A model generated the notes under the pieces. That model saw nothing but the letters and a program-made list of their open reading frames with translations. It was not told the origin of the DNA and ran no database searches. A program made the translations under genes and the position numbers. Shown piece by piece: positions 17,618 through 26,624 of a DNA stretch of 64,000 nt. How positions within the stretch are numbered: position 1 is the first letter of the stretch; every line of letters starts with the position of its first letter. The stretch lies in assembly GCF_003675325.1 (NCBI RefSeq), contig NZ_CP033073.1:1860001-1924000 (forward strand). The letters run 5' to 3'. This DNA is from Streptomyces dangxiongensis (GTDB taxonomy: Bacteria > Actinomycetota > Actinomycetes > Streptomycetales > Streptomycetaceae).

Positions 17618-18574
17618 ATGACCATCGGCCAGGGAGTCCGGGTACGCGGGAGAGCCGCCGCCGTCGTGGCGGCCGGCGCCGTCCTGGGTGCGGGGGTCCT
17701 CGCGACCGCTCCGGCTCGCGCGCTCACGCCGACGCCCGCCGCGAGGGTGGTGCCCGCCGCCGCGGCGGCGCCGCAGGTGCAGGCCCAGGGCGCGTACGCG
17801 ATGGACGCGGCCACCGGCAAGCAGCTCTTCGGCAAGGCGCCGAACGGACAGCTCCGGACCGGCTCCACCACGAAGATCATGACGGCGCTCGTGGTGCTGT
17901 CCCAGCGGAACGTTGACCTCGACCGCAAGGTGAGGATCAGGAAGGAGTACACGGACTACGTCATCGACCCGGTCACGCACACCCAGCGCTACTCCAGCGC
18001 GAACCTGATCCTCGGCGACTCGATGAAGGTGCGCGACCTGCTGTACGGGCTGCTGCTGCCCTCGGGCTGCGACGCGGCGTACGCGCTCGCCGACACGTAC
18101 GGGTCGGGCACGACGACGGCCCAGCGCACCAAGTCGTTCATCGGCAAGATGAACGCCAAGGCCCGCGAACTCGGCCTGGCCAACACCCACTTCGATTCCT
18201 TCGACGGGGTGTCCGACGGCAAGAACCACGCCTCGCCGCGTGATCTGGCCAAGCTGGCCGGGACCGCGCTCAAGAACAAGACGTTCAAAGCGGTCGTCGG
18301 CCGGAAGGTCTACGGCGACATGAAGTCCTACCGGCCCGGCGGCGGGACGCACGCGATGAACGCGTGGAAGAACACCAACACGCTGCTCGGCTCCTACCGG
18401 GGCGCGATCGGCGTGAAGACCGGCTCGGGACCGGAGGCGAAGTTCTGCCTGGTGTTCGCCGCGACCCGCGGGTCAAGGACCGTGGTGGGCACCGTGCTCG
18501 CGGACACCTCGGTGGACCAGCGGGTCAAGGACGCGACGAAGATCCTGGACTACGGCTTCGCCCAGCGCGGCTGA
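17618..18574 (+). CDS. D-alanyl-D-alanine carboxypeptidase/transpeptidase, Streptomyces K15 type
   Basis: 318 residues. A signal peptide with an Arg-rich start, hydrophobic core and cleavage after APARA (residue about 35) sends it outside the membrane. Penicillin-binding motifs: S83-T-T-K86 (nucleophile Ser83), SGC within LLPSGCDAAYAL replacing the usual SxN, and VKTGSG. The SGC variant is the one known from the Streptomyces K15 DD-transpeptidase. It trims or cross-links peptidoglycan stem peptides. ATG at 17618 follows AGGGGGAA; an in-frame GTG at 17600 overlaps that site and is unlikely. A perfect stem-loop follows the stop. Confidence 0.9.
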   Translation: MTIGQGVRVRGRAAAVVAAGAVLGAGVLATAPARALTPTPAARVVPAAAAAPQVQAQGAYAMDAATGKQLFGKAPNGQLRTGSTTKIMTALVVLSQRNVDLDRKVRIRKEYTDYVIDPVTHTQRYSSANLILGDSMKVRDLLYGLLLPSGCDAAYALADTYGSGTTTAQRTKSFIGKMNAKARELGLANTHFDSFDGVSDGKNHASPRDLAKLAGTALKNKTFKAVVGRKVYGDMKSYRPGGGTHAMNAWKNTNTLLGSYRGAIGVKTGSGPEAKFCLVFAATRGSRTVVGTVLADTSVDQRVKDATKILDYGFAQRG

Positions 18575-18579
18575 GCAGG

Positions 18580-18607
18580 GCCGGGGGGCTCACCCGATCC
18601 CCCCGGC
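18580..18607. terminator. Stem-loop after DD-peptidase gene
   Basis: GCCGGGGGG (18580-18588) pairs perfectly with CCCCCCGGC (18599-18607), 10-nt loop, 5 nt after the stop and between convergent genes. It probably terminates both. Confidence 0.65.
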
Positions 18608-18654
18608 ATCCCCGGGCCCGGATCCGCACCCGGGGGCCCGGCCCGCCGGGGCGG

Positions 18655-19578
18655 CTACGACAGCCGCGACTGGACCTGGGAGGAGATCAGCTCCAGGTGG
18701 TCCAGGTCGTCGAGGTCCAGCACCTGGAGGTAGATCCGCCGCGAGCCGATCGCCGCGTACCGGCCGATCTTGTCGACGACCTCGGCCGGGGAGCCGGCCA
18801 GGCCGTTGGCCTTCAGCTCGTCCACCTCGCGGCCGATGACTGCGGCCCGTCGGGCCACCTCCCGGTCGTCCCTGCCGACGCAGACCACGAGCGCGTTGGA
18901 GTACGTCAGGTCGTCCGCGTCGCGGCCGGCCTCCACCGCGGCGGCCCGCACCCGGCCGAACTGCCGCTCGCTGTCCTCGAGCGAGGCGAACGGGATGTTG
19001 AACTCGTCGGCGTACCGGGCGGCGAGCCGGGGCGTACGGGTCGCGCCGTGGCCGCCGATGAGCACCGGCACCTTCCGCTGGGCGGGCTTGGGCAGCGCGG
19101 GCGAGTCGGTGAGGTCGTAGTACGTGCCGTGGAAGTCGAAGGTCTTGCCGGCCTCGGTCGCCCACAGCCCGGTGACGATCGCCAGTTGCTCCTCCAGCCG
19201 GGCGAACTTCTCCTTCGGGAACGGGATGCCGTACGCCTTGTGCTCCTCCTCGAACCAGCCCGCTCCCAGGCCCAGTTCGACCCGGCCGCCGGACATCTGG
19301 TCGACCTGGGCGACCTGGATGGCGAGCACGCCGGGCAACCGGAAGGTGCCGGCCGTCATCAGGGTGCCCAGGCGGATGCGCTTGGTCTCACGGGCCAGCC
19401 CGGCCAGCGTGATCCAGGCATCCGTGGGACCGGGCAGGCCGTGCACGCTGCCCATGCGGAGGTAGTGGTCGGAGCGGAAGAAGGCGTCGAAGCCGAGGTC
19501 CTCGGTGGCCCTGGCCACGGTGAGCAGGGTGTCGTAGGTGGCGCCCTGCTGGGGTTCGGTGAAGATTCGAAGGTCCAT
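18655..19578 (-). CDS. LLM-class F420-dependent oxidoreductase
   Basis: 307 residues, single luciferase-like TIM-barrel domain: MDLRIFTEPQQGATYDTLL, ATEDLGFDAFFRSDHYL, the VAQVDQMSGGRVELGLGAGW motif and VPVLIGGHGATRTPRLAARYAD. The GLGAGWFEEEH block is typical of actinobacterial F420-dependent members, so F420 rather than FMN is the likely cofactor. The start at 19578 has GGATAGG upstream; an in-frame ATG 5 codons earlier is less well placed. Monocistronic in appearance; substrate unknown. Confidence 0.85.
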   Translation of the reverse strand: MDLRIFTEPQQGATYDTLLTVARATEDLGFDAFFRSDHYLRMGSVHGLPGPTDAWITLAGLARETKRIRLGTLMTAGTFRLPGVLAIQVAQVDQMSGGRVELGLGAGWFEEEHKAYGIPFPKEKFARLEEQLAIVTGLWATEAGKTFDFHGTYYDLTDSPALPKPAQRKVPVLIGGHGATRTPRLAARYADEFNIPFASLEDSERQFGRVRAAAVEAGRDADDLTYSNALVVCVGRDDREVARRAAVIGREVDELKANGLAGSPAEVVDKIGRYAAIGSRRIYLQVLDLDDLDHLELISSQVQSRLS

Positions 19579-19719
19579 ACACCTATCCTGCACGCCGCGG
19601 ACCGCCCCGGCCGCGCCGGTACCACCCGGCAGGGCCGGCCCCGGTCGGGTGAACCTCCGCCCGGACCCGCCGCGAGTTCGTCCCGCGCGTCCCGCGCGTC
19701 CCGTGCATCCCGCGCGTCG

Positions 19720-20214
19720 TCACAGAGCGCCGGAGGGACTGCTGCTCTCGTTGCCGCTCTCCCGTAACACCTCTTCCCGGGCGGCCAGTTTGCGCAGCAT
19801 CTCCCGGACGCGGTCGCGGGACTCGTCGGCCGCGTCGATGGCCTCCATGCACTGCCAGTACGTCGTCTCGTCGGCCGCGGCGCTGGCCATGCCGACCAGG
19901 GCTATGCCGACCTCGCCGAGCAGGCCGCCGAGGCACAGCAGGGTCTCGCGGGCGTCGTCCAGCTCGGTGAGCTGGGCGGCGCGCAGGTCGCCGGGGTCGA
20001 GTTCGGGCGGGTCCAGGACTCCGCAGCCCCGGCCCGCCAGCTCCGTCAGCCCCAGCGCCTCGCCGCGCAGCTCCGGCGGGCCGGAGACCGCGAGGCGGCT
20101 GCCGATCGCCTGCGCCAGGGCCTGCGCCTGCCAGACCTCCGCCATCATCTCCGCCGCGTCGGCGCCGGCCGCCAGCGCACGCCTGCTCGTGAGGATGAGC
20201 CGTACCGCGTCCAT
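19720..20214 (-). CDS. DUF6099-family protein
   Basis: 164 residues beginning MDAVRLILTSRRALAAG, then EVWQAQALAQAIGSRLA and a C-terminal charged helix (SRDRVREMLRKLAAREEVL). This matches the DUF6099 family common in Streptomyces as I remember it; no function is known. It appears all-helical and cytoplasmic. The ATG at 20214 (GGGGGC upstream) is preferred; an upstream in-frame ATG at 20277 would add an unconserved arginine-rich tail. The upstream 170 bp is AT-rich for this genome and holds an inverted repeat. Confidence 0.75.
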   Translation of the reverse strand: MDAVRLILTSRRALAAGADAAEMMAEVWQAQALAQAIGSRLAVSGPPELRGEALGLTELAGRGCGVLDPPELDPGDLRAAQLTELDDARETLLCLGGLLGEVGIALVGMASAAADETTYWQCMEAIDAADESRDRVREMLRKLAAREEVLRESGNESSSPSGAL

Positions 20215-20323
20215 CCGGTGCCCCCGTCCGTCCTCCGTGCGTTGCCGCACCTCATGCTGGAACTCTCTGTTATCCACTACCCAGCGTGAGGGGATCCGGA
20301 TCGAAAAGCTAGAGGAAGACGGA

Positions 20324-20340
20324 AATTGTGGACAACAATT
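20324..20340. promoter_or_regulatory. AT-rich inverted repeat upstream of DUF6099 gene
   Basis: AATTGT (20324-20329) and ACAATT (20335-20340) flank GGACA. It lies in an unusually AT-rich stretch (20300-20395), 110 nt before the DUF6099 start and downstream of the MazG-like gene. Candidate operator or promoter element. Confidence 0.35.
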
Positions 20341-20383
20341 CGGATTCGACGGGCGTTTTTACTTCGGAGAGTAATAACGGAAT

Positions 20384-20737
20384 TCAGGAATCCGATTGTT
20401 GGTCCTCCGGTCCCGGGACCGGGAAGCGGTGTTCGTTCCGGTCGATCTTCGCGGCCAGAGCGGCCAGTGGGTCGATGCGGAGGACCTCGCACAGTTGCAG
20501 CAGATACGCCAGCACGTCGGCGACCTCGTCGGTGACCCGGTGCGCGGTGTCCGGGTCGGCCATCACCCCGGCGGACTCCTCCGGGGTCAGCCACTGGAAG
20601 ATCTCGACCAGTTCGGAGGCCTCGACCGAGAGGGCGGCGACGAGGTTCTTGGGGGTGTGGAAGGGCTGCCAGTTCCGCACGGCGGCGAACTCGGCCAGCC
20701 TGCGCTGGAGTCCGGCGAGGTCAGGATGTTCTGTCAC
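20384..20737 (-). CDS. MazG-like nucleotide pyrophosphohydrolase
   Basis: 117 residues with the MazG/iMazG helical core: LVAALSVEASELVEIFQWLTPEE (first metal-binding E-x2-E-like helix) and RVTDEVADVLAYLLQLCEVLRID (E-x2-D helix). These enzymes hydrolyse nucleoside triphosphates to monophosphates and clear abnormal nucleotides. The GTG start at 20737 overlaps the stop of the upstream AAA-ATPase gene (GTGA, 4 nt), so the two are translationally coupled. The length is right for single-domain MazG-like proteins. Confidence 0.85.
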   Translation of the reverse strand: MTEHPDLAGLQRRLAEFAAVRNWQPFHTPKNLVAALSVEASELVEIFQWLTPEESAGVMADPDTAHRVTDEVADVLAYLLQLCEVLRIDPLAALAAKIDRNEHRFPVPGPEDQQSDS

Positions 20738-21972
20738 GGGTTCATGTGTACCACCGTGACGTCCGGGGTTCCCGCGGCCCACGAGGCGTCGCTCACCGCG
20801 GCCACGCAGCGGATGTGCCCGCGCCCGCCCATCCGCCCGGCCAGCCCCAGCAGTTCCCTGCGCTGCGCCGGGTCCAGACCGCGGTCGAAGCCGTCGGCCA
20901 GCACCGTGAGGGTACGCAGGGCGTCGGGCACCTCCCCCGGGGCGTCCACCTCCAGGACGCCCGGCCCGGTCAGCAGCACCAGCGTCAGCGCGAGGTACCG
21001 CAGTTCACCGTCACCGAGCCGGGCGAGTCCGGTGCGCAAGCCGTCGCCGCGGTCGAGCACCGCCCGGACCGTGCCGTCCGGCAGCGGCTCGGCGAGCAGG
21101 TCGGTCACCGGTCCGGCACAGCCCGCGTGCAGCGCCTCGACCAACTGGGCGTGCCGGCGGCCGCACTCCGCGCGCGTGCGCCACAGCACGTCGGCGAGGT
21201 TGCCGCAGCCGGGCAGCAGCCGGCCCGAGCCCAGGGGGACGGGGGCGCGCATGGACGCGGGGCGGGGGTCGCAGGGGAAGACGGAGCGCAGCGCGACGAC
21301 CATCTGCTCGGCGGCGGCCAGCACATGGCGCTGGCCGTCGGTCTTGCCGGCCACGCGCAGCGGCAGCAGGGCGGTGCCGAGGCGGTCGTCGGGGAGCGGG
21401 GCGCGGGTCACGGCGGCGGAGCCCGCGGTGTGCCAGGCGGCCTGGACGGTCCGGCGGCCCGGGTCGCGCAGGGCGGTCTCCAGCAGGACGACCCCGCGCG
21501 CGGTCAGCCGCTCCCCCACGATCCGCAGCTCGGGTTCGGCCTGTACGGCGATGTCCAGCCGGACCGGGCCCTGCGCGCCGTCGGCCGTGCACCCGATCCG
21601 GAAGCCCCGCCGTCCCCCGGCGTCGGGACGCGCCCGTTCCGGTACCCGATCTGCGGGGTCCGGGAACGCCTCGGCGAGCGGGGCGCCGCCGCCGAGCCGC
21701 GCGAGGGCCTCGTAGGCGGCCAGCGCGGTCGTCTTGCCGGCCCCGCTGGGCCCCGCGAACAGGGTGACCGGACCCAGTGGGTACGCGGCCCCGCGGTGTC
21801 CGGCGAAGGCCGACAGCCGCAACTCGGTGATCCGGGCGCGGATGTCGAGGGGCGGGCGGGACCGCGCGGGAGCGGTGCCGGCGGGCGCGGCGACCGCCAG
21901 GGGGTCAGCGGACACGGAAGGCACGGCCATATGCGGACCGTAGGGCTCCGCCTCACCGGAGAATCGTTTCAC
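20734..21972 (-). CDS. AAA-family ATPase (RecF/SMC-like single P-loop)
   Basis: 412 residues from the GTG at 21972 (VKRFSGEAEPYGPH), or 398 from an ATG at 21930. After an ITELRLSAFAGHRGAAYPLGPVTLFAGPSGAGKTTALAAYEAL N-terminal block (Walker A GPSGAGKT) comes a variable middle and a C-terminal LARLGDGELRYLALTLVLLTGPGVLEVD, where GDGELRYLALTL resembles the ABC signature plus Walker B region of RecF/overcoming-lysogenisation-type ATPases. Walker B acidic residues are weak (VLEVDAPG). It is coupled by a 4-nt overlap to the MazG-like gene. Function unknown. Confidence 0.75.
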   Translation of the reverse strand: MKRFSGEAEPYGPHMAVPSVSADPLAVAAPAGTAPARSRPPLDIRARITELRLSAFAGHRGAAYPLGPVTLFAGPSGAGKTTALAAYEALARLGGGAPLAEAFPDPADRVPERARPDAGGRRGFRIGCTADGAQGPVRLDIAVQAEPELRIVGERLTARGVVLLETALRDPGRRTVQAAWHTAGSAAVTRAPLPDDRLGTALLPLRVAGKTDGQRHVLAAAEQMVVALRSVFPCDPRPASMRAPVPLGSGRLLPGCGNLADVLWRTRAECGRRHAQLVEALHAGCAGPVTDLLAEPLPDGTVRAVLDRGDGLRTGLARLGDGELRYLALTLVLLTGPGVLEVDAPGEVPDALRTLTVLADGFDRGLDPAQRRELLGLAGRMGGRGHIRCVAAVSDASWAAGTPDVTVVHMNP

Positions 21973-22314
21973 CACCACCCCGTTCCCACGAACGAGCGAC
22001 CACCCGGCCCCGACGACCCCCGTCGGACGGGCAGGGCCGAGCCGCGACCCCGCCCGGATACCGACGACGTCCGGCTCCCGGCGGGGGCCACGGCGGCCCG
22101 GAACCCGTAGGTGGCACCCCGACTCACGGCCGGAGTTCCGGCGGCCCGGAGCCTGTAAGTGGCGGACCCTGGGAGTACCGGCGGACCGGGACGGAGGCGG
22201 CACCCGCCCCACGACCGGAGTTCCGGCGGACCGGGGCCCGTAGGCGGCAGGCTCACCCCGGGGGTTCCGGTGGGCCGGGGCCCATGGGCGACGGCCGAGC
22301 CCGGCGGCCGGGTG

Positions 22315-22692
22315 TCAGCCGGCGCCTTCCATCAGGCCGCTGACCTCCGTGCCGGGCGGGGTGAGCAGGAACACGTTGCGGTCGACGCGGTGCATGCCGC
22401 TGCCCAGCCCGAAGACGACGCCCGTGCTGAAGTCGAGGACGCGCTTGGCGACGTCCCCCTCCGCGCCGGACAGGTCGAGCAGGACCGGCGATCCCGCCAT
22501 CAGCGTCTCCGCGACTTCGCGGGCGTCCGCGAAGACGTTGACACGCAGGACCACGAACCGGCGCCGCGTCTCGGTCTCGGCGTCGGGCAGTGAGCGGTGG
22601 CTCACCGCGGAGGGCCAGGCGTCCCGGCCCCGCAGTGGCACGACCTGGGCGAGCCCCTCCCACTGCTCATCGGTGACGTCGTAACGGCTCAC
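22315..22692 (-). CDS. SepF-like cell division protein (Sfl type)
   Basis: 125 residues; the SepF/DUF552 core is RRFVVLRVNVFADAREVAETLMAGSPVLLDLSGAEGDVAKRVLDFSTGVVFGLGSGMHRVDRNVFLLTPPG. SepF polymers anchor FtsZ to the membrane. This protein lacks the N-terminal amphipathic anchor of true SepF and is diverged, as in the SepF-like proteins SflA/SflB of Streptomyces coelicolor; the gene neighbourhood (arginine deiminase genes, methylmalonyl-CoA mutase nearby) makes an SflB ortholog plausible. GTG start (VSRYDVTDEQWEGLAQVV) is chosen for an upstream GGGGGAG. Confidence 0.75.
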   Translation of the reverse strand: MSRYDVTDEQWEGLAQVVPLRGRDAWPSAVSHRSLPDAETETRRRFVVLRVNVFADAREVAETLMAGSPVLLDLSGAEGDVAKRVLDFSTGVVFGLGSGMHRVDRNVFLLTPPGTEVSGLMEGAG

Positions 22693-22916
22693 CGGCTCCC
22701 CCTGACCTGACTCGCTTGCGATCCGTGCACCAGCCAATTCTTACGCCAAGTCACCTGTTCGGCCCAACAGCGACACGGTCCGCGACCGGCCCGGCCGCCG
22801 ATCCGGGCCCCGTCTCGCGTCAGATGTGGGCATACGCCCGGTTCTTACCGGGCTCATACCCGACTCTTCACCGGCCTCCGTGCCCCGCTCACCGGCGACC
22901 GCTAGCGTTCGGTGCC

Positions 22917-24662
22917 GTGCACTTGGCAGAAAGACAACAGGTGGCACCCGCTCCGCGGGCCGTGCGCACGGAAGCCCCGGACGGTCCCGCGCAGTGGCAC
23001 CGTGTGCTGACACTGCTCGCCGACGTGAGCCTGTTCATCGGCACGCGGTCGGTGTGGACCCAGGCGGCCACGCACCGGCTGGTCCTCGCGGGGGTCATCT
23101 CGGTCTGCTACGCCGCGATCCTGGTGACCGGGGTGCTCACCCTGACGGTCCGCCGGACGCGTTCGCTGGCCCGCCTGGACCTGGTGGTGCTGGTGACCGC
23201 GGTGACCCTCACGCTGTGCGCGTGGGCGCTGAACCACGCCGGCGGCGACGAGGCGGTCCTCACCGCACAGGCGGCGCGGGAGCTGGCCGGCGGCCACGCC
23301 GTGTACGGACAGCCCTGGCCCTGGCTGTTCCACGGCCCGGGTGTCGCGCTCACCCCGACGACCGACGGCGGGTACGACTTCACGTACGGCTATCCCCCGC
23401 TGGCCCCGCTGCTCACCGTGCCGCTGCTGTGGCTGGGCCACGCGGGCGCCCCGGCGACGGCGGCGGCCACGGCGGCGCTGGTCGTGGGCGCGGTGACGCT
23501 GTGGCGGCTGCTGCCGGCACCGTGGCGCTCGGCGGCGACGATGGTCTGCCTGGGGTTCGGTCTCCTGCCGTCGTACGCCCGTCAGGGCTATCCGGCGGTC
23601 ATCGGCATGGCCCTGCTGATCCCGGTGGTGGTGCGCTGGCCCCGGCTCGGCGCGTACGGCCGGCTTGGCGCGGGCGGTGTGGCGCGGGCGGTGTGTCTGG
23701 GCGCGGCGTGCGCGGCCCAGCAGTTGCCGTGGTTCGTCACGCCGTTCCTGCTGGCCGGGGTCTACGCCGTGCGCCGCGGCGAGCTGGGCGGGCGGGAGGC
23801 GGCGCGGGTGGTGCTGCGGATCGCCGGTACCGCGGTGCTCACCTGGCTGCTGATCAGCACGTACTTCATCGTGAGCGAGCCGGGGCCGTGGCTGCGGGGC
23901 GTCGCGCTGCCGCTGACCCAGGGCGCGGTGCTGCACGGCCAGGGCCTGGTGGGCGTCTCGCTGTACTTCACCCACGGCAGTGACAGGCTCGACTGGTACG
24001 GCCACGCGGGCATACTGCTCGCCCTGGCACTGCTGGCGCTGTCCGTGCTGTTCGTGCGGCGGCTCGGGCCGGCCGTGACGGTGCTGCCGTGGTGCGCCTT
24101 CTACCTCGCGACCCGGTCGCAGGACGGCTACTACCTGATGATGACCCCGCTGTGGCTGGCGGCGGCGGTCACCGTGCCCCTGACGGAGTTCGCCCACGCC
24201 TGGCAGCCCCGGCCCCGCACGCCGGCCGGTGCGCGCCGCCGGGCCGCCCTGGCCGCGGTCGTCGCCGTGCTGCTGACGCCCGCGCTGGTGAGCGCGGCGC
24301 TGGCGGTGACGGGGAGACCGCCGTTGCGGATGGACGTCACGGCGGCCCGGCGCACCTCGCCGTACACCGTGTCCCGGCTGACCCTGCGGGTCGCCAACAC
24401 CGGCGGTGACGCGCTGACCCCGCACTACATGCTGACCACCGGCCAGGGCATGAGCCGCTACTGGTCGCTGGTGCGCGGCCCGGCCACCATCGCCGCGCAC
24501 AGCACGGCGACCGTCGAACTGCGCGCCCCGTCCGGCACGTTCACGGTGTCGTCGAAGAGAAGGGCCGGCCTGCGGCTGCGCGCCTTCACGGCGGACCCGC
24601 AGACGCTGTCCACCCGGGACGTACGGCGCGCGGAGCTGGGCCTCGGGCACCCGCCCCGCTGA
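22917..24662 (+). CDS. Polytopic membrane protein, possible GT-C-fold glycosyltransferase
   Basis: About 581 residues with 10-12 hydrophobic segments and a C-terminal extracytoplasmic domain of about 120 residues (VTAARRTSPYTVSRLTLRVANTGGDALTP... beta-sandwich-like). The first large loop contains GGDEAVLTAQAARELAGGHAVYGQPWPW, where an acidic pair close to the first membrane segment recalls GT-C/GT87-type glycosyltransferases that use polyprenyl-phosphate sugars. That is inference from topology. The GTG at 22917 (VHLAERQQVAP) lies before the first membrane helix but has no strong ribosome site; GTG 22941 is an alternative. A stem-loop follows the stop. Confidence 0.7.
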   Translation: MHLAERQQVAPAPRAVRTEAPDGPAQWHRVLTLLADVSLFIGTRSVWTQAATHRLVLAGVISVCYAAILVTGVLTLTVRRTRSLARLDLVVLVTAVTLTLCAWALNHAGGDEAVLTAQAARELAGGHAVYGQPWPWLFHGPGVALTPTTDGGYDFTYGYPPLAPLLTVPLLWLGHAGAPATAAATAALVVGAVTLWRLLPAPWRSAATMVCLGFGLLPSYARQGYPAVIGMALLIPVVVRWPRLGAYGRLGAGGVARAVCLGAACAAQQLPWFVTPFLLAGVYAVRRGELGGREAARVVLRIAGTAVLTWLLISTYFIVSEPGPWLRGVALPLTQGAVLHGQGLVGVSLYFTHGSDRLDWYGHAGILLALALLALSVLFVRRLGPAVTVLPWCAFYLATRSQDGYYLMMTPLWLAAAVTVPLTEFAHAWQPRPRTPAGARRRAALAAVVAVLLTPALVSAALAVTGRPPLRMDVTAARRTSPYTVSRLTLRVANTGGDALTPHYMLTTGQGMSRYWSLVRGPATIAAHSTATVELRAPSGTFTVSSKRRAGLRLRAFTADPQTLSTRDVRRAELGLGHPPR

Positions 24663-24664
24663 AC

Positions 24665-24692
24665 CGGCGCGCGGCCGGCGCCGGGCGCGCCG
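24665..24692. terminator. Stem-loop after membrane-protein gene
   Basis: CGGCGCGC (24665-24672) pairs with GCGCGCCG (24685-24692), 12-nt loop, starting 3 nt after the stop. Confidence 0.5.
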
Positions 24693-24806
24693 AGGCCGCG
24701 GCGCGTCCCGTCCCGGGCGGGAGCGACGCCGGTCACCACCGCAAGGGGAGAAACCTCACAGCCCGTGTGCCGCCCCCGCTTCCGCCGCCTGCCCTAGCAT
24801 CCAGCC

Positions 24807-26624
24807 ATGACGGTCCTGCCTGACGACGGGCTCTCACTGGCCGCCGAGTTCCCCGACGCGACACATGAGCAGTGGCAACGCCTGGTCGAGGGCGTACTGC
24901 GCAAGTCGGGCGGGGAAGTCGCCGGCGCGGCAGCTGAGGACGCCCTGTCCACGACGTTGGAGGACGGGCTGCGCACCCGGCCCCTGTACACCGCGCGCGA
25001 CAGCGCGCCCGACCCCGGCCTGCCGGGCTTCTCCCCGTTCGTGCGGGGCAGCCGCCCCGAGGGCTCCCTCGCGAACGGCTGGGACGTACGGCAGCGGCAC
25101 GCGGCACTCGGCGACGGCTCGGCGCACGCCGTGCTCGCCGACCTGGAGAACGGCGGTACCTCCCTCTGGCTGGTGCTCGGTGAGGGCGGCATCCCCGTCG
25201 CCGAGCTGGACCGCGCCCTCGACGGCGTCTACCTCGACCTGGCGCCGGTCGTCCTGGACGCGGGCCGCGACACCGGGGCGGCCGCGGAGGCGCTGCTGCG
25301 GCTGTACGCGCGCCGGGAGGTCGCCCCGGAGGCCGTGCGCGGCAACCTGGGCGGCGACCCGCTGGGCCACGAGGCCCGTACCGGCACCGCGCTGGACTTC
25401 GCGCCGTTCGCCGCGCTGGCCGCGCGCTGCGCCGACTCCTACTCGGGGCTGCGCGCGCTGACCGTGGACGCGCTGCCGTACCACGAGGCGGGCGGCTCGG
25501 CCGCGCAGGAGCTGGGAGCTTCGCTCGCCACCGGCGTGGCCTACCTGCGGGAGCTGACCGAGGCCGGGCTCGGCGTCGAGCAGGCCGCCGGCCAGCTCGA
25601 GTTCCGGTACGCGGCCACCGCCGACCAGTTCCTGACCATCGCCAAGCTGCGCGCCGCGCGCCGGCTGTGGGCGCGGGTCGCCGAGGTGTGCGGGGCGCCG
25701 GACGCGGGCGCGCAGGTGCAGCACGTGGTGACGTCGCCGGTGATGATGTCCCGCCGGGACCCGTGGGTGAACATGCTCCGCACGACCGTCGCGACGCTCG
25801 CCGCGGGGGTGGGCGGCGCCGACTCCGTGACCGTGCTGCCGTTCGACCACGCGCTGGGGCTGCCGGACGCGTTCGCGCGGCGGATCGCCCGCAACACCTC
25901 CTCCATCCTGATCGAGGAATCGCACCTGGCCCGGGTCATCGACCCGGCGGGCGGTTCCTGGTACGTCGAGCGGCTGACGGACGAACTCGCCGAGGCCGCC
26001 TGGACGTTCTTCCGGTCCGTCGAGCGGGACGGTGGCCAGGCGGCCGTGCTGCGCTCCGGCCGGCTGCGCACCGACCTGGCGACGACCTGGGCCGAGCGCT
26101 CCAAGCGGCTCGCCAAGCGGCGTGAACCCATCACCGGGGTCAGCGAGTTCCCGCTGCTGTCGGAGAAGCCGGTGGAGCGCGCCCCCGCGCCCGAGCCGCC
26201 GTCCGGCGGGCTGCCGCGGGTGCGCCGCGACGAGGCGTACGAGGAACTGCGGGCCCGCTCCGACGCCCATCTCGCGGCGACCGGCGCCCGGCCCCGGATC
26301 TTCCTGGCCACCCTCGGCTCGCCCGCCGAGTACACCGCGCGCGCGTCCTTCGCCGCCAACCTCTTCCAGGCGGGCGGCATCGAAACGGTCACCGAGGGCC
26401 GGTTCGAGGACAGCGGCGCGAGCGAGGCCGTGCTGTGCTCCAGCGACACCGTCTACGCCGACCGGGCCGCCGAGACCGCCCGGTCGCTGCGTGCGGCGGG
26501 TGCCCGGCACGTCACCCTGGCGGGCCGGCCGGCCGGCCACGCCGGCATCGACTCGTACGTCCACGCGGGCTGCGACGCCGTGACCGTGCTGTCCGCGACC
26601 CTCGACCGCATGGGAGTGTCCTGA
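24807..26624 (+). CDS. mutA: Methylmalonyl-CoA mutase small (beta) subunit
   Basis: 605 residues. The TIM-barrel substrate-domain pattern is present ([103 protein letters not shown]), but the C-terminal B12-like domain ([30 protein letters not shown]) lacks the DxHxxG cobalamin motif, as in known small subunits. It forms a heterodimer with MutB and interconverts methylmalonyl-CoA and succinyl-CoA in propionate use and polyketide extender supply. It overlaps mutB by 1 nt (TGATG). Confidence 0.95.
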   Translation: MTVLPDDGLSLAAEFPDATHEQWQRLVEGVLRKSGGEVAGAAAEDALSTTLEDGLRTRPLYTARDSAPDPGLPGFSPFVRGSRPEGSLANGWDVRQRHAALGDGSAHAVLADLENGGTSLWLVLGEGGIPVAELDRALDGVYLDLAPVVLDAGRDTGAAAEALLRLYARREVAPEAVRGNLGGDPLGHEARTGTALDFAPFAALAARCADSYSGLRALTVDALPYHEAGGSAAQELGASLATGVAYLRELTEAGLGVEQAAGQLEFRYAATADQFLTIAKLRAARRLWARVAEVCGAPDAGAQVQHVVTSPVMMSRRDPWVNMLRTTVATLAAGVGGADSVTVLPFDHALGLPDAFARRIARNTSSILIEESHLARVIDPAGGSWYVERLTDELAEAAWTFFRSVERDGGQAAVLRSGRLRTDLATTWAERSKRLAKRREPITGVSEFPLLSEKPVERAPAPEPPSGGLPRVRRDEAYEELRARSDAHLAATGARPRIFLATLGSPAEYTARASFAANLFQAGGIETVTEGRFEDSGASEAVLCSSDTVYADRAAETARSLRAAGARHVTLAGRPAGHAGIDSYVHAGCDAVTVLSATLDRMGVS

